Shown here piece by piece: positions 34,766 through 45,306 of a DNA stretch of 64,000 bases. This DNA is from Hymenopellis radicata (taxonomy: Eukaryota > Basidiomycota > Agaricomycetes > Agaricales > Physalacriaceae). The position numbers and the translations under genes are program-made. Numbering within the stretch: position 1 is the stretch's first letter; each line of letters starts with the position of its first letter. The notes beneath the pieces were generated by a model, which made no database searches, was not told where the DNA came from, and saw only the letters and a program-made list of their open reading frames with translations. The stretch lies in contig JADNRX010000264.1 of the NCBI GenBank assembly GCA_015501595.1, positions 1 through 64,000 on the forward strand, written 5' to 3'.

Positions 34766-35876
34766 GACGAACGAATGCTCCAGTAAAATTCGAACCATCA
34801 CAGGGCGATAAGAGGCATTTGGTGGCACCAGGCCGCTCCCGAACGACCTCCCACTGGCACTTCGTCTTGCAAGGCCGTCTTCATCTCATCTCCGCGATTA
34901 TTGGACTCAGTTTTGAAGCAGCCAGATAAGACAAGCTCGTGAGAACTCAGCTTGTGCGCAAGAGGGTTAGTTAATGGGTTCGTTCTAGCTCCGAGCGTCT
35001 GCGTGGATGAAGACGTCGCTGTGAAGCGGAGCCTTGACGGATGCAAGGATTGGGATCCTGACAGTCTGGCTGCAAACGTCACACTGGTACGCAAGAATGA
35101 AGATCAGATGAACCCGAACATACCAAGCGTCAGCGAAAGAAGAAAGAAAAGGGACGGCGGGGCAAAAATTGAAAGAGCCCGAGATGAAGGCGAGTGGCGG
35201 GCCCGTGAAAGTCGAGTGAGCGCGACGAGCGTGCGCACACGATCGGCAGGTAATCATAAATACGTCAGTACGTGTGGTCTGTTCCTTGCCTTATCTTCCA
35301 CTTATGCTACTACTAGCCGTTCGCAAGCTCACGTAGTACTGGCAAAAACCCATACTCAAATAGAGGTGCGTCATAGTCAGGGAAGGACGCCCAGCCGCAT
35401 GAAGCAAACCTGGATCTTCTCGTCGACGGATCCCAAGTTCTATAGGAACACACAGCAAGCAAAGGTCGCCTCCGCGGTGCCGGTTGGTAAAGTTCGGCTG
35501 GCTCATGAGGATTCACCGCCCGATATTCCACTAGTGGACCCTCCATGACCATAACGAATGGTCCCTAATCCATGAATGGTGAATTGTGGATTTCGTCGAA
35601 GAAAAGAAGAATGTCATTAGGTGCGACGATGAAGTTTGTTTCTTCATTCGATGGTCGCCACATCTGGAGGTCATTTTACCTCGTACTAGTCCGCCTCTAC
35701 TTGACATGCAGCTAGTCCGGCACGATGCCACTACGTGCCAATGCCCACTCTTGTAAACATTCTTCAAGTCGTCGGATCATTGTGGATGGGTAAATGGAGC
35801 GCACGTTTTTGGGTAGCATTACAGGTATAAAGTCTGCCTCTGGTCTCCAGACTCTACAGCCCACTCATTCATTGAA
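34766..35876. promoter_or_regulatory. Intergenic; duplicated promoter of the secreted gene
   Basis: 34952-35548 has a long plus-strand frame without a recognisable domain. From about 35548 to 35876 the sequence is almost identical to 50859-51186, which precedes the intact secreted gene, so the whole upstream region was duplicated with it. A tataaag element lies at 35826-35832, about 50 bp before the ATG. Confidence 0.5.
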
Positions 35877-37168
35877 ATGGTCAACTTTGCCTCTGTCTTC
35901 ATCGCTGTGTCCCTCGCTGTTCTCGCGGCAGCGCAGTCTCCGAGTCTCCTTCTGACGTCCCACCCGGATGCCGTCATGCTGGGCTCCGACCCCGACAGCA
36001 ATTGGACTGTCGCGTATGACCGCGACTTCAAGGAGGTCGCTCGCATGTATACGCCTTTCGAGAACCGCACCACGGCTGCTCCCGCCCCTGCTGCCCTCGG
36101 CGGAAAGTGCAGGGGGCTGAGCGTGGACGAGCTCAAACGCCGTTTGTATTTCTATTACTTGAATCTTCCAGCTTCTAAACCAGTTTTTTTCAGTCCCTGC
36201 TTGGACTGCTATGGCCCAATATATCAGAACTACGTGGGGCGGTGGCAGCTATAACCTGTGGACCGCTTGGGTAAGTCGAATTTTAGACGTGGTCATACAC
36301 GTAGCATTTACTGAGTTGCACTGACAGGATGGCGCGACGGAAGCGTGGATGTGCGTTGGGGACGACGTCGTTGATTTGCAGGCCACCGGTAAGCTTCGTC
36401 GACATTCCGCCCACCGAAAACTGATTCCCCACAGGAAGCCCTGGTTGTACCATCAACACGGTCTCTACCGGAGGTATACTTGTTGGTACCAACGGTTCCG
36501 TGACTATTGGTGTCCTCGGGTTACATCTCTTCATCTGACTACACCGTGAGTACGTCGACATTGTTTTTTTGCGACTGTATGCCATCTCATCTCGGTCACA
36601 GAAAGCTCGACCATCGGAATCAGCTACACGGCTACTCTTACGGTCGGTGTTCCCGACTTGATCAGCGCAGTGGCTCGTGGACGGCTCGGCACAGTTCACG
36701 AATCAAGACCAGTACAGGTGAGAGTTGTCGACTGTGCCAGCGTATGGTATAGACTCAACATCGCTTTTACTAGCTTCAAAACCGAAATCAACAACCAAGT
36801 ACAGCAGTCCGTCACCTTGATGCCCCGAGTGGAACGCACGTGCTCGCTCACCGTGAGTCTCCATTGTACTGTGTTTCTATTTTCTCACAGGCTGTCCAGT
36901 ATGAGTCTAAGACGTGCCACGAAACTGTGAGGGCAGAGTTCCGTACACCGGATCTGGCTGGCTCCGTGTCGGGTTTCAACGAACGCACGCAAGGTCATTA
37001 CTACTGTGAGTATACACTTTTTTTCATGACATTGATTGCCCACTCACTCACATTGTAGGGCATGTTTTGATTGACAACCAGCCCTACAACACCAGGACCT
37101 CCTACAGTGAGTTCACGGGGTCCGTCAATGCCCACAGCAAATCTCGTTACATTGGTCATTGCACCTGA
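35877..37168 (+). pseudogene. Secreted-protein family gene, frameshifted copy 2
   Basis: Very close to the intact copy at 51187-52495 with the same signal peptide, introns and end. Near 36512-36522 it lacks two bases relative to the intact copy, so the Ser/Thr-rich central part runs into a stop a few codons later. The following codons before the next splice site are also shortened. Exons after the break remain readable. The 3' flank is nearly identical to positions 36-175 of the window, so the gene at the left edge is a third relative. Confidence 0.7.
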
Positions 37169-37304
37169 ATCTACTTCGCTTGAAAGGACTGTCTTTCTTT
37201 TTACTTGCTTTTGCTCGTTCCATGCTTCGACTTGGCTGTTGTCTAGATATGTTCTGTAGTCTTCAATAAATCTGCTGTTTTGCCTTTAGAATCGATCTCA
37301 TACT

Positions 37305-37334
37305 AATTTCCAGATGCAGCTGCATCTGGAAATT
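37305..37334. repeat. Perfect 30-bp palindrome
   Basis: The 15 bases aatttccagatgcag are followed directly by their exact reverse complement, with no spacer. It lies exactly where the 3' flank of secreted copy 2 stops matching the other two copies (they continue with agtacctttcatggg), so it marks a rearrangement breakpoint. A DNA cruciform, or a repair product at a broken end, are the likely readings. Confidence 0.85.
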
Positions 37335-37829
37335 CTCTCACACCTGGGCCGGCTGTCCCCATTCCATGTATGCAGTTCGCCATCTTAGACCAGATAGGTT
37401 CAACGATTGTCGCACTGGAGTTGCGCCACGTCTACAGCCCTCATTTTGGGCGCTATTGCTGAGATTTACGCGCTTTCCAGGCAGATGCGCAATTCTGACC
37501 TGATATCGCGACAGAATTGGTATCCAAAGCAGAAGTCGCGACAATTTGCGCGCCACAGTTCTCCAGTTCCCTCGGTTTCATTGGTATTTCAGGGTCCAGT
37601 GAGTTTTTTTCTTGAGATCTCCTTAAACAATCTGCAGTTGTTCGATGTTTTCAATAGAGGGTGCTACAGTCTAGCTGTTGGCATGAGGGGGAAACTGAAA
37701 TGAAAGCACAGGATGTCATAAGTACTGATTGCGAGAAAGTGGTACCGCCACGAATAAATAATACAAGCTGTCCATGCCTAACGGCATAAGTAGAGCTGAA
37801 AGACGTCCATGTACATATAAGCATGATGA

Positions 37830-38149
37830 CTAGTAGTGCCTGTCGTCGTGCTTGTCCTTCTTGTCCTTCAAGTCGTGCTTATAATCCCAAGTCTGAATAC
37901 GCCGACGTTAGCGGAAACACATTAAACGCAAGGTTATGTGCGTACCACCTAAGTTGCCTTGTCTCCTCTGGGCACTTGCGGGGTTTTGACTTGGCCAGCG
38001 CCAAAGTGTACGGCCGGGGGGGCTGCGGGAGTGATGGCGTCTCCTCTGGGCACTTGCGGGGTTTTGACTTGGCCAGGGCCAAAGTGTACGGCCGGGGCTG
38101 CGAGAGTGATCGCGGAGAGAGTCAAGACGGCGAGGACGTTGACCAACAT
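37830..38149 (-). CDS. Small secreted protein with two 26-residue repeats
   Basis: Two exons (38149-37958 and 37892-37830) give 84 residues. The leader is MLVNVLAVLTLSAITLAA. Then the unit PAVHFGPGQVKTPQVPRGD occurs twice, separated by AITPAAP; the copies differ by Pro to Ala in the middle. The second exon encodes a highly charged tail (DYKHDLKDKKDKHDDRHY). The intron starts with GC (aag|gcaact) and ends tattcag; reading through instead would stop after DKAT, a 66-residue form. A TATA box in the correct orientation (38215-38208) lies about 60 bp before the ATG. There are no Lys-Arg sites between the repeats, so it is not a classical Kex2-cut repeat peptide. Function unknown. Confidence 0.6.
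37961..38116. repeat. 78-bp tandem duplication inside the small secreted gene
   Basis: Two units start at 37961 and 38039. The first 38 bases (gtctcctctgggcacttgcg onward) are identical and the rest differs by a few G/C changes. The period is 78 bp, a multiple of three, so the protein gains exactly one 26-residue repeat. Confidence 0.85.
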
Positions 38150-38215
38150 GTTTTCAGAGACTTGTTGGAGAAGTGGGAAGGATGTTGAGCAGACTAACTG
38201 TTCAGTGCTTAAATA

Positions 38216-38801
38216 CGCGACGTGCACCACACGGATGAACCTTGCGCCGTGAAATGTCTTGCGCTATTGTGACTCGGGAAAAGAGGAGACAAAGCTGTCG
38301 GAGGTGACAGGACGGACTGAGGAGGAGCGAACGAGACACGCCGACACATAGGTCTCACCAACTTACCTGTCTTAGCCCTTGGAAGTCGGGCGGGCGCAGG
38401 TTGCGCCGTGTGCGTCTTGGTGGGTAGAAAAAATTAACTAAACATCTGGCCTGATGAGAAATGATTTCTTTCGAGAAATTCAGCCGTTAGCAAGAGCCGC
38501 TGATGATCTCTTTTGATTGTCCTACAACGATATTATTATCAGCACTTTGAGCATGTAGACAGCATGGAGAAGAGGTACCAATTAATACTGTACGATGACC
38601 AAGAAGAGAAACGGATTCAGGTCCCCCCCAAATCGATCAACTTGGTACCAGTGGAGCGTTGCGGGTGCCCACAGATCGACCTTGCAAGGTAAAACAATCA
38701 CTCATGCGTTCGAGGTGGATACAGCGATGTTCATGCATATGGAAAGCAAATAATAATATCAAGGTGCTATAATGTATAAGTCATGCAAGAGCGTGCAGAG
38801 G
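38216..38801. other. Intergenic
   Basis: No gene or repeat recognised. Short frames only. Confidence 0.4.
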
Positions 38802-39481
38802 GATTACCCCACATCGGTCGTCAAACTCGTCGCGACGTCCCCCATGCTTCCTCTGGATGAGAAACTCCCAAAGCTCCTGAAAGTACGCCCAGCTGAATGA
38901 GTCGACCAAAACGAATCATATGTCAGACTGGTCTGCCCACCGGGTGCAGTGCCGCTTTGCTTCGAGACGGATGGGTGTTTTGGGGTCAATGTCGGAGAAG
39001 GCCAAGGCTTCTGATGCGGGGATATGTTAGAGAAGGGTGTTGAGAGGGGCGCTTGTTGCTACTTACCATCTGAGTTTTGAGAGGATCGGGAGACGGGCCG
39101 CTGGCATGAGGTGGAGGTGTGACCCTGATTGTAGGTTTGGTTGAGAGAGGAAGACTGTCTGGAGGGAATGGTGAGGGCTGCAAAGGCGATACAGAGGGAG
39201 GAGGCGTGAAGGAAGCAGATGAGATGGCAGGCAAATCTGGTAGGGCGCTGGGGCCGGCGGTAGGCATTTCTACGTCGTCGGCCGGGAGCGTCGGTTGGCG
39301 GGACAATGTAGATTTAAAGGACAAGGCGGATTGTATTGGTGCTGGCGAGGGCGTATCATTGAGATAAAGGTTCGAAGAATCACGGTGGTCGTGGTGGTGG
39401 TGGTCAGGTTTGCAGATGAGGATGGTGGTGGCTTCCCTCCGCGGGCATGTGAGAGGTGAAAGTAGAGATTTTCGACTTCAT
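38802..39481 (-). CDS. Ser/Pro-rich hypothetical protein, uncertain model
   Basis: A minus-strand exon reads LNDTPSPAPIQSALSFKSTL, PTAGPSALPDLPAISSASF, PFPPDSLPLSTKPTIRVTPP and reaches a GT splice site at about 39069. A 53-bp intron follows, then an exon readable in two frames. One continues open to a stop (TPKHPSVSKQSGTAPGGQ); the other looks more protein-like (DIDPKTPIRLEAKRHCTRW and SWAYFQELWEFLIQRKHGG) but has one stop between those parts. A possible first exon starts at ATG 39481 (MKSKISTFTSHMPAEG). No family recognised; the model may be wrong at both ends. Confidence 0.35.
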
Positions 39482-40027
39482 TGAGTCTTTGTTTTGTCTG
39501 TGAATGGGCGCTGAATGAAGATTCGACTAGAATATATACAGTGGCGTACCCAGCCATGTTCGACCTTTAATTTTGCATACTGGAGCCGCATCTGGAGCTG
39601 CCGAGAAAGCTGCGTTACATTCAGACGCCAAACGTGGGCCAAATGAGGATCCTCGTACATGCATTGCCCGAGCTCTGTCTATCGGATGGGTCCGTTTCTT
39701 TTCGTCATTGTTTGCGTTTGCAATCCCCTGTGAGAGAGTCGCCACCATAAGATATCCACTGAGAGGCACGGAATGAGCGGTTTGCTGCACCGACTGCACT
39801 TTTGCGTACCAGTGACTATGGCGAGAGGGAGAGGAGGAGAAAATGAAGGCCTTTGTACTGGAAAGAGGAAATCTTGCTTCCTTCGCGGCGGCCCGAAATA
39901 TTCCAACACGTGCCGATCAGGGAAAACGCGCAGCTCACGTGATTTGTATGTGCCTGCCGGATTTTGGTCGAGTCCTGATCGAGACCTTGCTTAGAGATAA
40001 CTCAGATCTTGCTTTTCTATTTCCACC
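39482..40027. other. Intergenic, promoter of BNA1
   Basis: No gene seen. The stretch separates the Ser/Pro-rich gene (minus) and BNA1 (plus), so it holds two divergent promoters. A TATA-like element (gaatatataca, minus orientation) is at about 39530-39540. Confidence 0.35.
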
Positions 40028-40697
40028 ATGCCTCTACTCCCCCCAATAAACTTTCCTAAATGGCTCGAAGAAAACAAAGGACTTCTTCAGCCGCCTGTGA
40101 ACAACTTCTGCCTCTACAAGGGCGGGGATTTCATTGTCATGGCCGTCGGAGGTCCAAACGAGAGGAAGGACTATCATATCAACGAGACGGAGGTTTGTAG
40201 TCGCCATCAACAAGAAACATACATCTCACGTCGTCTCCCAGGAGTGGTTCTACCAATACAAAGGTGGAATGCTTCTCAGAACAGTGGACGATGGCGCGTT
40301 TAGAGACATACGCATTGAAGAAGGTGAAATGTTTCTCCTTCCCGGTGCGCATTAGCCTTTGCCTAGGCGGATAAATGATTGACTCGTGTATCAGGGAACG
40401 CACCACATAACCCGGTACGCTTTGCGAACACTATCGGTGTCGTGATTGAGCGGGAGCGTCCTGCCCAATCACTCGGTGAGTCAATCTATACATCTGCATG
40501 TCCTGAGATCAATTTTCAAAGATCGCCTGCGTTGGTACTGCGAGAAGGGCTCTCACCCTGAGCCTACGGTCATCTACGAAGAATCCTTCCACTGCTACGA
40601 CCTTGGTACGCAACTGAAGCCTGTCATTGAAAAGTGGATGGCAAGCGAAGAGATTCGAACATGCAAGGCCTGCGGGAAAGTTGCTGATGCTAAGTGA
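40028..40697 (+). CDS. BNA1: 3-hydroxyanthranilate 3,4-dioxygenase
   Basis: Four exons (40028-40192, 40242-40344, 40395-40475, 40522-40697) give 174 residues, the usual length. The enzyme opens the ring of 3-hydroxyanthranilate to the precursor of quinolinate in the kynurenine route from tryptophan to NAD. Visible family features: [20 protein letters not shown], the iron-binding and substrate residues in [38 protein letters not shown] (second metal histidine), RERP, and the cysteine-based second metal site with WYC, FHC and CKACG near the C-terminus. It is cytosolic, with no leader. All introns are about 50 bp and restore the frame. Start chosen as the only ATG before the conserved N-terminus. 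Confidence 0.95.
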
Positions 40698-41087
40698 TAT
40701 ATGTCTTCATCTATGATATGTTTATGGATAACTGTATTGGAGAGAGACTGACAGAAGTACTTGATGTAAGTTGTCAATCTCCTTCGGCTACTGATACTCA
40801 GAGTCACTAACCACACCCCATGTCCATTCTTGTGCAGCTTACTTGTTCCCCTTTGCACTGGCATTTTCTAGGCGTGCGCTATTCCAGCATGCCTCCTTAG
40901 GATACTGGGTTGCTACATTCACCCTACTCACCCAATGTGCCTCAACGCGCTCATCTAGCGCAAGTGACACAAGACATTCGGGCCTAGAAGTACGGCTTCG
41001 TACACGCGCGTCTAACCGAACATTGTCATGTTTCCAGGCTTTATTGCTTATATATAACGTCGACCGGGCTTTCGTTCCTTGCACATC
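40698..41087. promoter_or_regulatory. Intergenic; promoter of DUF3237-like copy C
   Basis: A TATA box (tatatataac, 41049-41058) lies about 35 bp before the ATG at 41088. From about 41030 on, the sequence matches the promoter of copies A and D (ccaggctttatt, gtcgaccgggctttcgtt). Confidence 0.55.
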
Positions 41088-41805
41088 ATGTTTTTCCCCC
41101 CGGTCCTACTCTTTGCTTCCTTCCTTCAGCTCACTGCTCCCGTGCAGGCCGCGGCGCCAACGCTCACCCACCTATTCAATGGTACTCTCTTTCTCGAACC
41201 GGTCGCGGAGCTGGTTCCGGGGCCCTTTGGTGGACGCTCTCTCATAACGTTCAATGGGTAGGTTCCTGCTCTCGAGGTATTAGTGGCGCTAACGCCGTCT
41301 GTGTACTTGTAGCGGTACGCTGCTGCACCCGATCAACGGCAAGGTCATAGCGAACTTGATTCCTGGGCTCGGTGGAGAGCTGGGAGTGCTCGGCTCGAAT
41401 AACGTCTTCTACCCTGATGCGCGTGCGGCTCTTCAGTGGGTGGATGATTCGACGTACGGCTACCTTGAGATGCACGGGTCTGGGTTAGTTCATCTCAGAG
41501 TCTCCAGTGCAGCGTGTATGCTTATTCCCGAGTTACAGAAAATTTGACATCAAGGCGACCACTTATGCGTAAAACTTACGAAGCTTTTGGGTTGGGTGGC
41601 TGGCTCATGGCGCTTTTGTAGGCGCTTCGAGACTAATTCTCCATCTCGCGTTGCTTTGAACGGATTGTTCACGATCCTCAGACTTGATTTGTCTTCCTTC
41701 AGCCCGGCGACGTTTGATATCTACTCCGTGGTGAGCCATCTGCATTTTAGCGTGCTTGATCTTCTGCATAATACACAAACGAAGGATGATATCATCGATA
41801 ACTGA
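41088..41805 (+). CDS. DUF3237-like secreted protein, copy C
   Basis: Five exons (41088-41257, 41313-41483, 41539-41568, 41622-41730, 41785-41805) give 166 residues. Signal peptide MFFPPVLLFASFLQLTAPVQA, then LTHLFNGTLFLEP, GPFGGRSLITFNGGTL, LIPGLGGELGVLGSNNVFYP, ARAALQWVDDSTYGYLEMHG, ARFETNSPSR and a short C-terminus. It keeps the codons that are broken in copy A (Gln before Trp-Val-Asp-Asp). It is about 80% identical to copy A by eye and less similar to copy B. It is intact, with its own shared-type TATA promoter, and so the best candidate for the active member of this subgroup. Role unknown. Confidence 0.78.
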
Positions 41806-42299
41806 CGTCTGACGTCCTGGACGTCAGATTGTTTCGAGAGGGTGCACTTTGTAAGATACGGACTTACTTACATTCCCACTTTCGTTTTGGCAGACATCTC
41901 TTAAACTTAACATTGGCATCTGGGTCCCGCGAGGAGAGAAACTCAAGTGAGGGTAGCACTCGGAGTTATCGCCGCGGACTCGTGCTACTATACACGTTTC
42001 TTCGCTTGGATGCAGGTAGGCTTTATCTATAGCCAATGGACAACACGCACGCCTGTTCGGGCTTCTTAGTGCTTTCACTGCCACCGGCGCGCGCGCTCGC
42101 TATACCATCGAGAGGCTAGAAGGTAAACTTTGAGTGGCACACAACGCTAGCGATCGTGCCTCACACCACGCCCGTCCTTGTGGCGTTGAAGCAACTACAC
42201 ATGATCTACCGGATAAATATCTGGAGCGCTGTACTACTTCTCGGACAGCTAAAGTAGAACTTCGTCCTGTCACTCTACCTTCTCTCGTCCGCTACCATC
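41806..42299. other. Intergenic
   Basis: A short perfect palindrome (acgtctgacg next to gtcctggacgtcaga) directly follows the stop of copy C at about 41805-41827 and could form a 3' end hairpin. Otherwise no feature. Confidence 0.4.
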
Positions 42300-43541
42300 A
42301 TGTCGCCCCCGCTCGTCTGGCTGATCACTGGAACATCGTACCCAACCTCCATGCAATTTCTGATTCTTTCCTAATAACGGCTTCGGTTGTAGATCTGGCA
42401 TAGGCCGCGAGCTCGTTCTCGCTGCTCTAGAAAGAGGCGACCACGTCATCGCCACTGCTCGCTCAGCCTCCCTTTCCAACCTAGACGACCTGAAAGCCCT
42501 CGGCGCCAAAGTCCTTGAACTCGATGTTACTGCTCCCTTGGACTCTCTTAACGCAACCGCGCAAGCCGCAGCTGCCTTCTATGGAAGAATCGATGTCCTT
42601 GTTAATAATGCTGGTGATTTGGTCTTCAGTTCAGAGTCGTCACCCACACCACTCAAACGCGACATTCGCAGGATATGTTCATACCGGTACGATCGAGGAA
42701 AGCACGTAAGCGCCATCCTTAGATCGTTGAACGTTACCCGATACTAATGAGACGTAGACCACAGGAAACGTTCAACCAGTTTAAGTCAGTAGTTGACTCA
42801 ATCTCGGCTGCAGATCGATGTTAACCTTGCTCCGGATTCACAGCACCAACGTATTTGGAGCCATGAATGTCGCACGCGCCGTCCTGCCTTTCATGAGGGA
42901 AAAACGGTCTGGTACTGTTGTCTGGATTGGATCGCGTTTCGGATGGCAGTAAGTGAACTTCATACTACCAGTTCAAATCATTGAAATACTTCCAGTCCTT
43001 CGGCCGTTGCGATCGGGACTTACACTGCTAGCAAGTACGCGTTAAGAGGTAACGAGCTATGAACACTCGCTTCGGTTATTCTTTACGAAGTTTCTAGGCA
43101 TCTCCGAGAGTTTAGACCTCGAAATCTCCCCTCTTGGACTGCGAAGCATTTGTGTCGATTTTGGCTTCTTCCGAACTCCTATTATCTCAGACACTAAGCG
43201 TACTCCTTACATTCCTCGCATAGAGGACTACAAATCCTTTGCAACGCACGGGGACGGGGTTCTCAGAGGTCGGTTCTAGCTTGACTTTTTTAGCACGACA
43301 GTCCTGATGGTGTCGTTTGACAGCCACCAATTCCAAGCAGCCCGGCGATCCCCGTCGAGGGGCTCTAATCATCGTAGATGTCCTGCATGGAGAAGGCAGC
43401 GCTTCGGGGAAGACGATGCCGTCTTCGCTCTTGTTGGGAACGGATTGCTATGAGGCAGTCCAAGAGGAGTTGATGAAGGCATTGAAGAATCAAGATGAAT
43501 GGGCTGACGTTACCAAGAGCACTGACATTCTAGCAGACTGA
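42300..43541 (+). CDS. Short-chain dehydrogenase/reductase
   Basis: A classical SDR in about eight exons. Visible motifs: the cofactor loop ITGTSSGIGRELVLAALERG, VIATARSASLSNLDDLKALG, VLELDVTAPL, the NNAG motif (GRIDVLVNNAG), NVFGAMNVARAVLPFMREKR, SGTVVWIGSRFGW, the catalytic YxxxK (GTYTASKYALRG), and SESLDLEISPLGLRSICVDF. The C-terminal part (DVLHGEGSASGKTMPSSLLL, then AVQEELMKALKNQDEWADVT) is typical of fungal oxidoreductases of this type, which often use NADPH. In unspliced form the middle looks broken; introns with standard borders near 42614, 42708, 42785 and 42950 restore it completely. No cluster partner nearby points to a substrate. Confidence 0.85.
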
Positions 43542-43785
43542 GCATTTCTATACTTCGTCGTTATGAAAACGCAATGTCTACCATCATGTATGACCGATCA
43601 AAACAGTCAAGAGGTGGCCGAGCGTTGCGGTACACCAAGCGAAGTTGTTTTCCCACCGACTCCGGAGGTTGTTTTCCCACCGAGTGTTGTGCTCGTTTTC
43701 ATCCCTACGAGCGTTGTCTTCCCGCCGACGCCTGAAGCACTCTGTCCCCCCACAGATTCTAATCACCGCAGATAACTTGTCGTTA

Positions 43786-43965
43786 TCAATTTTCCACTGA
43801 GCCGGGCAGGCCAACACGTCCGAGCCTCTTTCGTGGCGCTAAGTTCCTGCCCTCAACTCTGAACAAAGGGGGAACAAACAGGTTACCAAAGAAGCTCTCC
43901 ACGGTAGGTGTTGCTTTTGCCATTGAGATGGCGAGGAGGGTCGTGAATAGAACGCTGTAGTGCAT
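43786..43965 (-). CDS. Small secreted peptide precursor with a Kex2-type site
   Basis: Single exon, 59 residues: leader MHYSVLFTTLLAISMAKA, then a short mature part containing FFGNLFVPPLF, and a basic Pro-Arg-Lys-Arg followed by LGRVGLPGSVEN at the end. Lys-Arg is a Kex2 cleavage site, so a 12-residue C-terminal peptide could be released. An in-frame ATG at 44025 would add 20 residues before the leader, but a TATA box (44050-44044, minus orientation) lies only 20 bp ahead of it, too close for a start; the ATG at 43965 is better placed and begins the signal peptide. No known family. Confidence 0.5.
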   Translation of the reverse strand: MHYSVLFTTLLAISMAKATPTVESFFGNLFVPPLFRVEGRNLAPRKRLGRVGLPGSVEN

Positions 43966-44139
43966 CTTGAGAGATGAAGGTACTAAGTCGAGAAGGACAG
44001 TGCTGGGGTGTGGACGGTGAAACATTTCAGTGACTTACCTTGCTTTATATCCCGACACCATGAGGAAGTGAGCAAGCCGCAAAGCAGCTCGGACATGGAG
44101 AATTCGTTCAATGCAATGAAGATCAACGCGCAGGCTACA

Positions 44140-44320
44140 GATGAAGGGCAAGGCATATGTCAGCGGACACGCAACTGACTCGCGCTGGCGCGTTCCTTCT
44201 TTCGCGATGCCTGCAGTCGTCGCGGTATCAGGCGCTCCTCATCAGTGTCGGCAAAAAAAGAGTCGTTCCTCTAACAAGTAATGTACCACGTTGGCTTGTG
44301 GTCCGAGCAACGCCAGAGAA
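44140..44320. repeat. Dispersed repeat, second copy near 48370-48560
   Basis: Shared stretches include agatgaagggcaaggcatatgtcag against agatgaaggggaaggtgtatgtcag, and aagtaatgtaccac with flanking bases. The two copies flank the block holding the secreted gene and the permease relic. Confidence 0.5.
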
Positions 44321-44524
44321 ACATAGATCCTGACATAAAAAATGTGAGCAGTGCGTAGTACTTGCCGAAAGTTTCAGCCCATTGCCATGTTGGTGTGCAC
44401 ACACCGATATATAAAACCACTCCACTACAACGCGCGTAAAAAAGTAAAGTCCATGCTAAAAAGCCGAAACATCTATCATCATCATCTATCATAATCATCA
44501 ACTCTGGCGTGCTTCATCCAAATC

Positions 44525-45173
44525 TTAGTTGGTGAAGAAGTCGAATTTCTGACAAGCACCGCTGTTGGTGACATAGGCGGGACTCTTGCCATCAGGTCCA
44601 ACAGCGACGCATCCCCCCTGAGCAGCCAAACGAATGATGCACTGAGAGGCGACTTTGCCGTGGATTCCCGAAATACCAGTAGAGCAAGTGTCACACTGAA
44701 CGGTCCAGATCTGGTCACTGTACAACAAGTTGTTAGTGCTACTGACCGGGAAAATGTATGGGAAGATACTAACGGGGCGTTACCGCTGTCAGAGGCCTTG
44801 TCGAGGAGGATACTGCCGTCAACACGGGCAGAGACAGCGAGATTGTTGTTGGCAACATCCCTACGCATCAAAATGAGAACGCAAGAAGTAACATGAGAGG
44901 ATGGAGAGACACGTACTTGATGATGTAGCCGACGACGGGCTGACCAGTCTGCTGGAAGTGCCAGTCGACTGCATTAGCACCTCGGAAGCTGCTAGAGATG
45001 ACGGGCGCGAGCGCATTGGCAGCGGAAGGACCGAATTCTAAGGAGCAGAACGAGTCCACGACGCGGAGACCCGCGCCCTCAAAGTTGGGCGAGCAGCTGG
45101 ATCCACGCGCGGCCAAGGGAGAGGCAGAGGCGAAAGCAACAATGGAAAGAGCAACGATGGATGAAGCGAACAT
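44525..45173 (-). CDS. Cysteine-containing small secreted protein
   Basis: Three exons give about 180 residues. Leader MFASSIVALSIVAFASASPL with a likely cut before the Ala-Arg-Gly-Ser-Ser-Cys start. The mature part has Cys in CSPNF, SFCSLEFG, VQCDTCSTG, ASQCII, GGCVAVG and GACQKF, eight in all, an even number fitting disulfides. Other readable parts are SSFRGANAVDWHFQQTGQPV, SARVDGSILLDKASDSGNAP and GPDGKSPAYVTNSG. Introns of about 56 bp restore the frame. A TATA box (45306-45300, minus) lies about 130 bp before the ATG. Not recognised; an effector or cell-wall protein is possible but unproven. Confidence 0.7.
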
Positions 45174-45306
45174 AGTGAAAGAAAAGTTGACTGAAATTCA
45201 AAATAAAAGTTGAAAAGGATCAGTTTTCGAAGAAGAAGAAAGGTGATCAAAAGGTGGTGAAGAAAGTGAATGAGGATATCAAGGAGGAGGAGGGAAGGCT
45301 TTTATA

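Noticed and set aside
42604..42840. Apparent breaks in the middle of the short-chain dehydrogenase
   Set aside because: Three GT-AG introns of 52-60 bp restore the NNAG to NVFGAMN region without loss.
43966..44025. Upstream ATG at 44025 for the small secreted peptide gene
   Set aside because: The TATA box is only about 20 bp away, and the extension would put 20 polar residues before the signal peptide.
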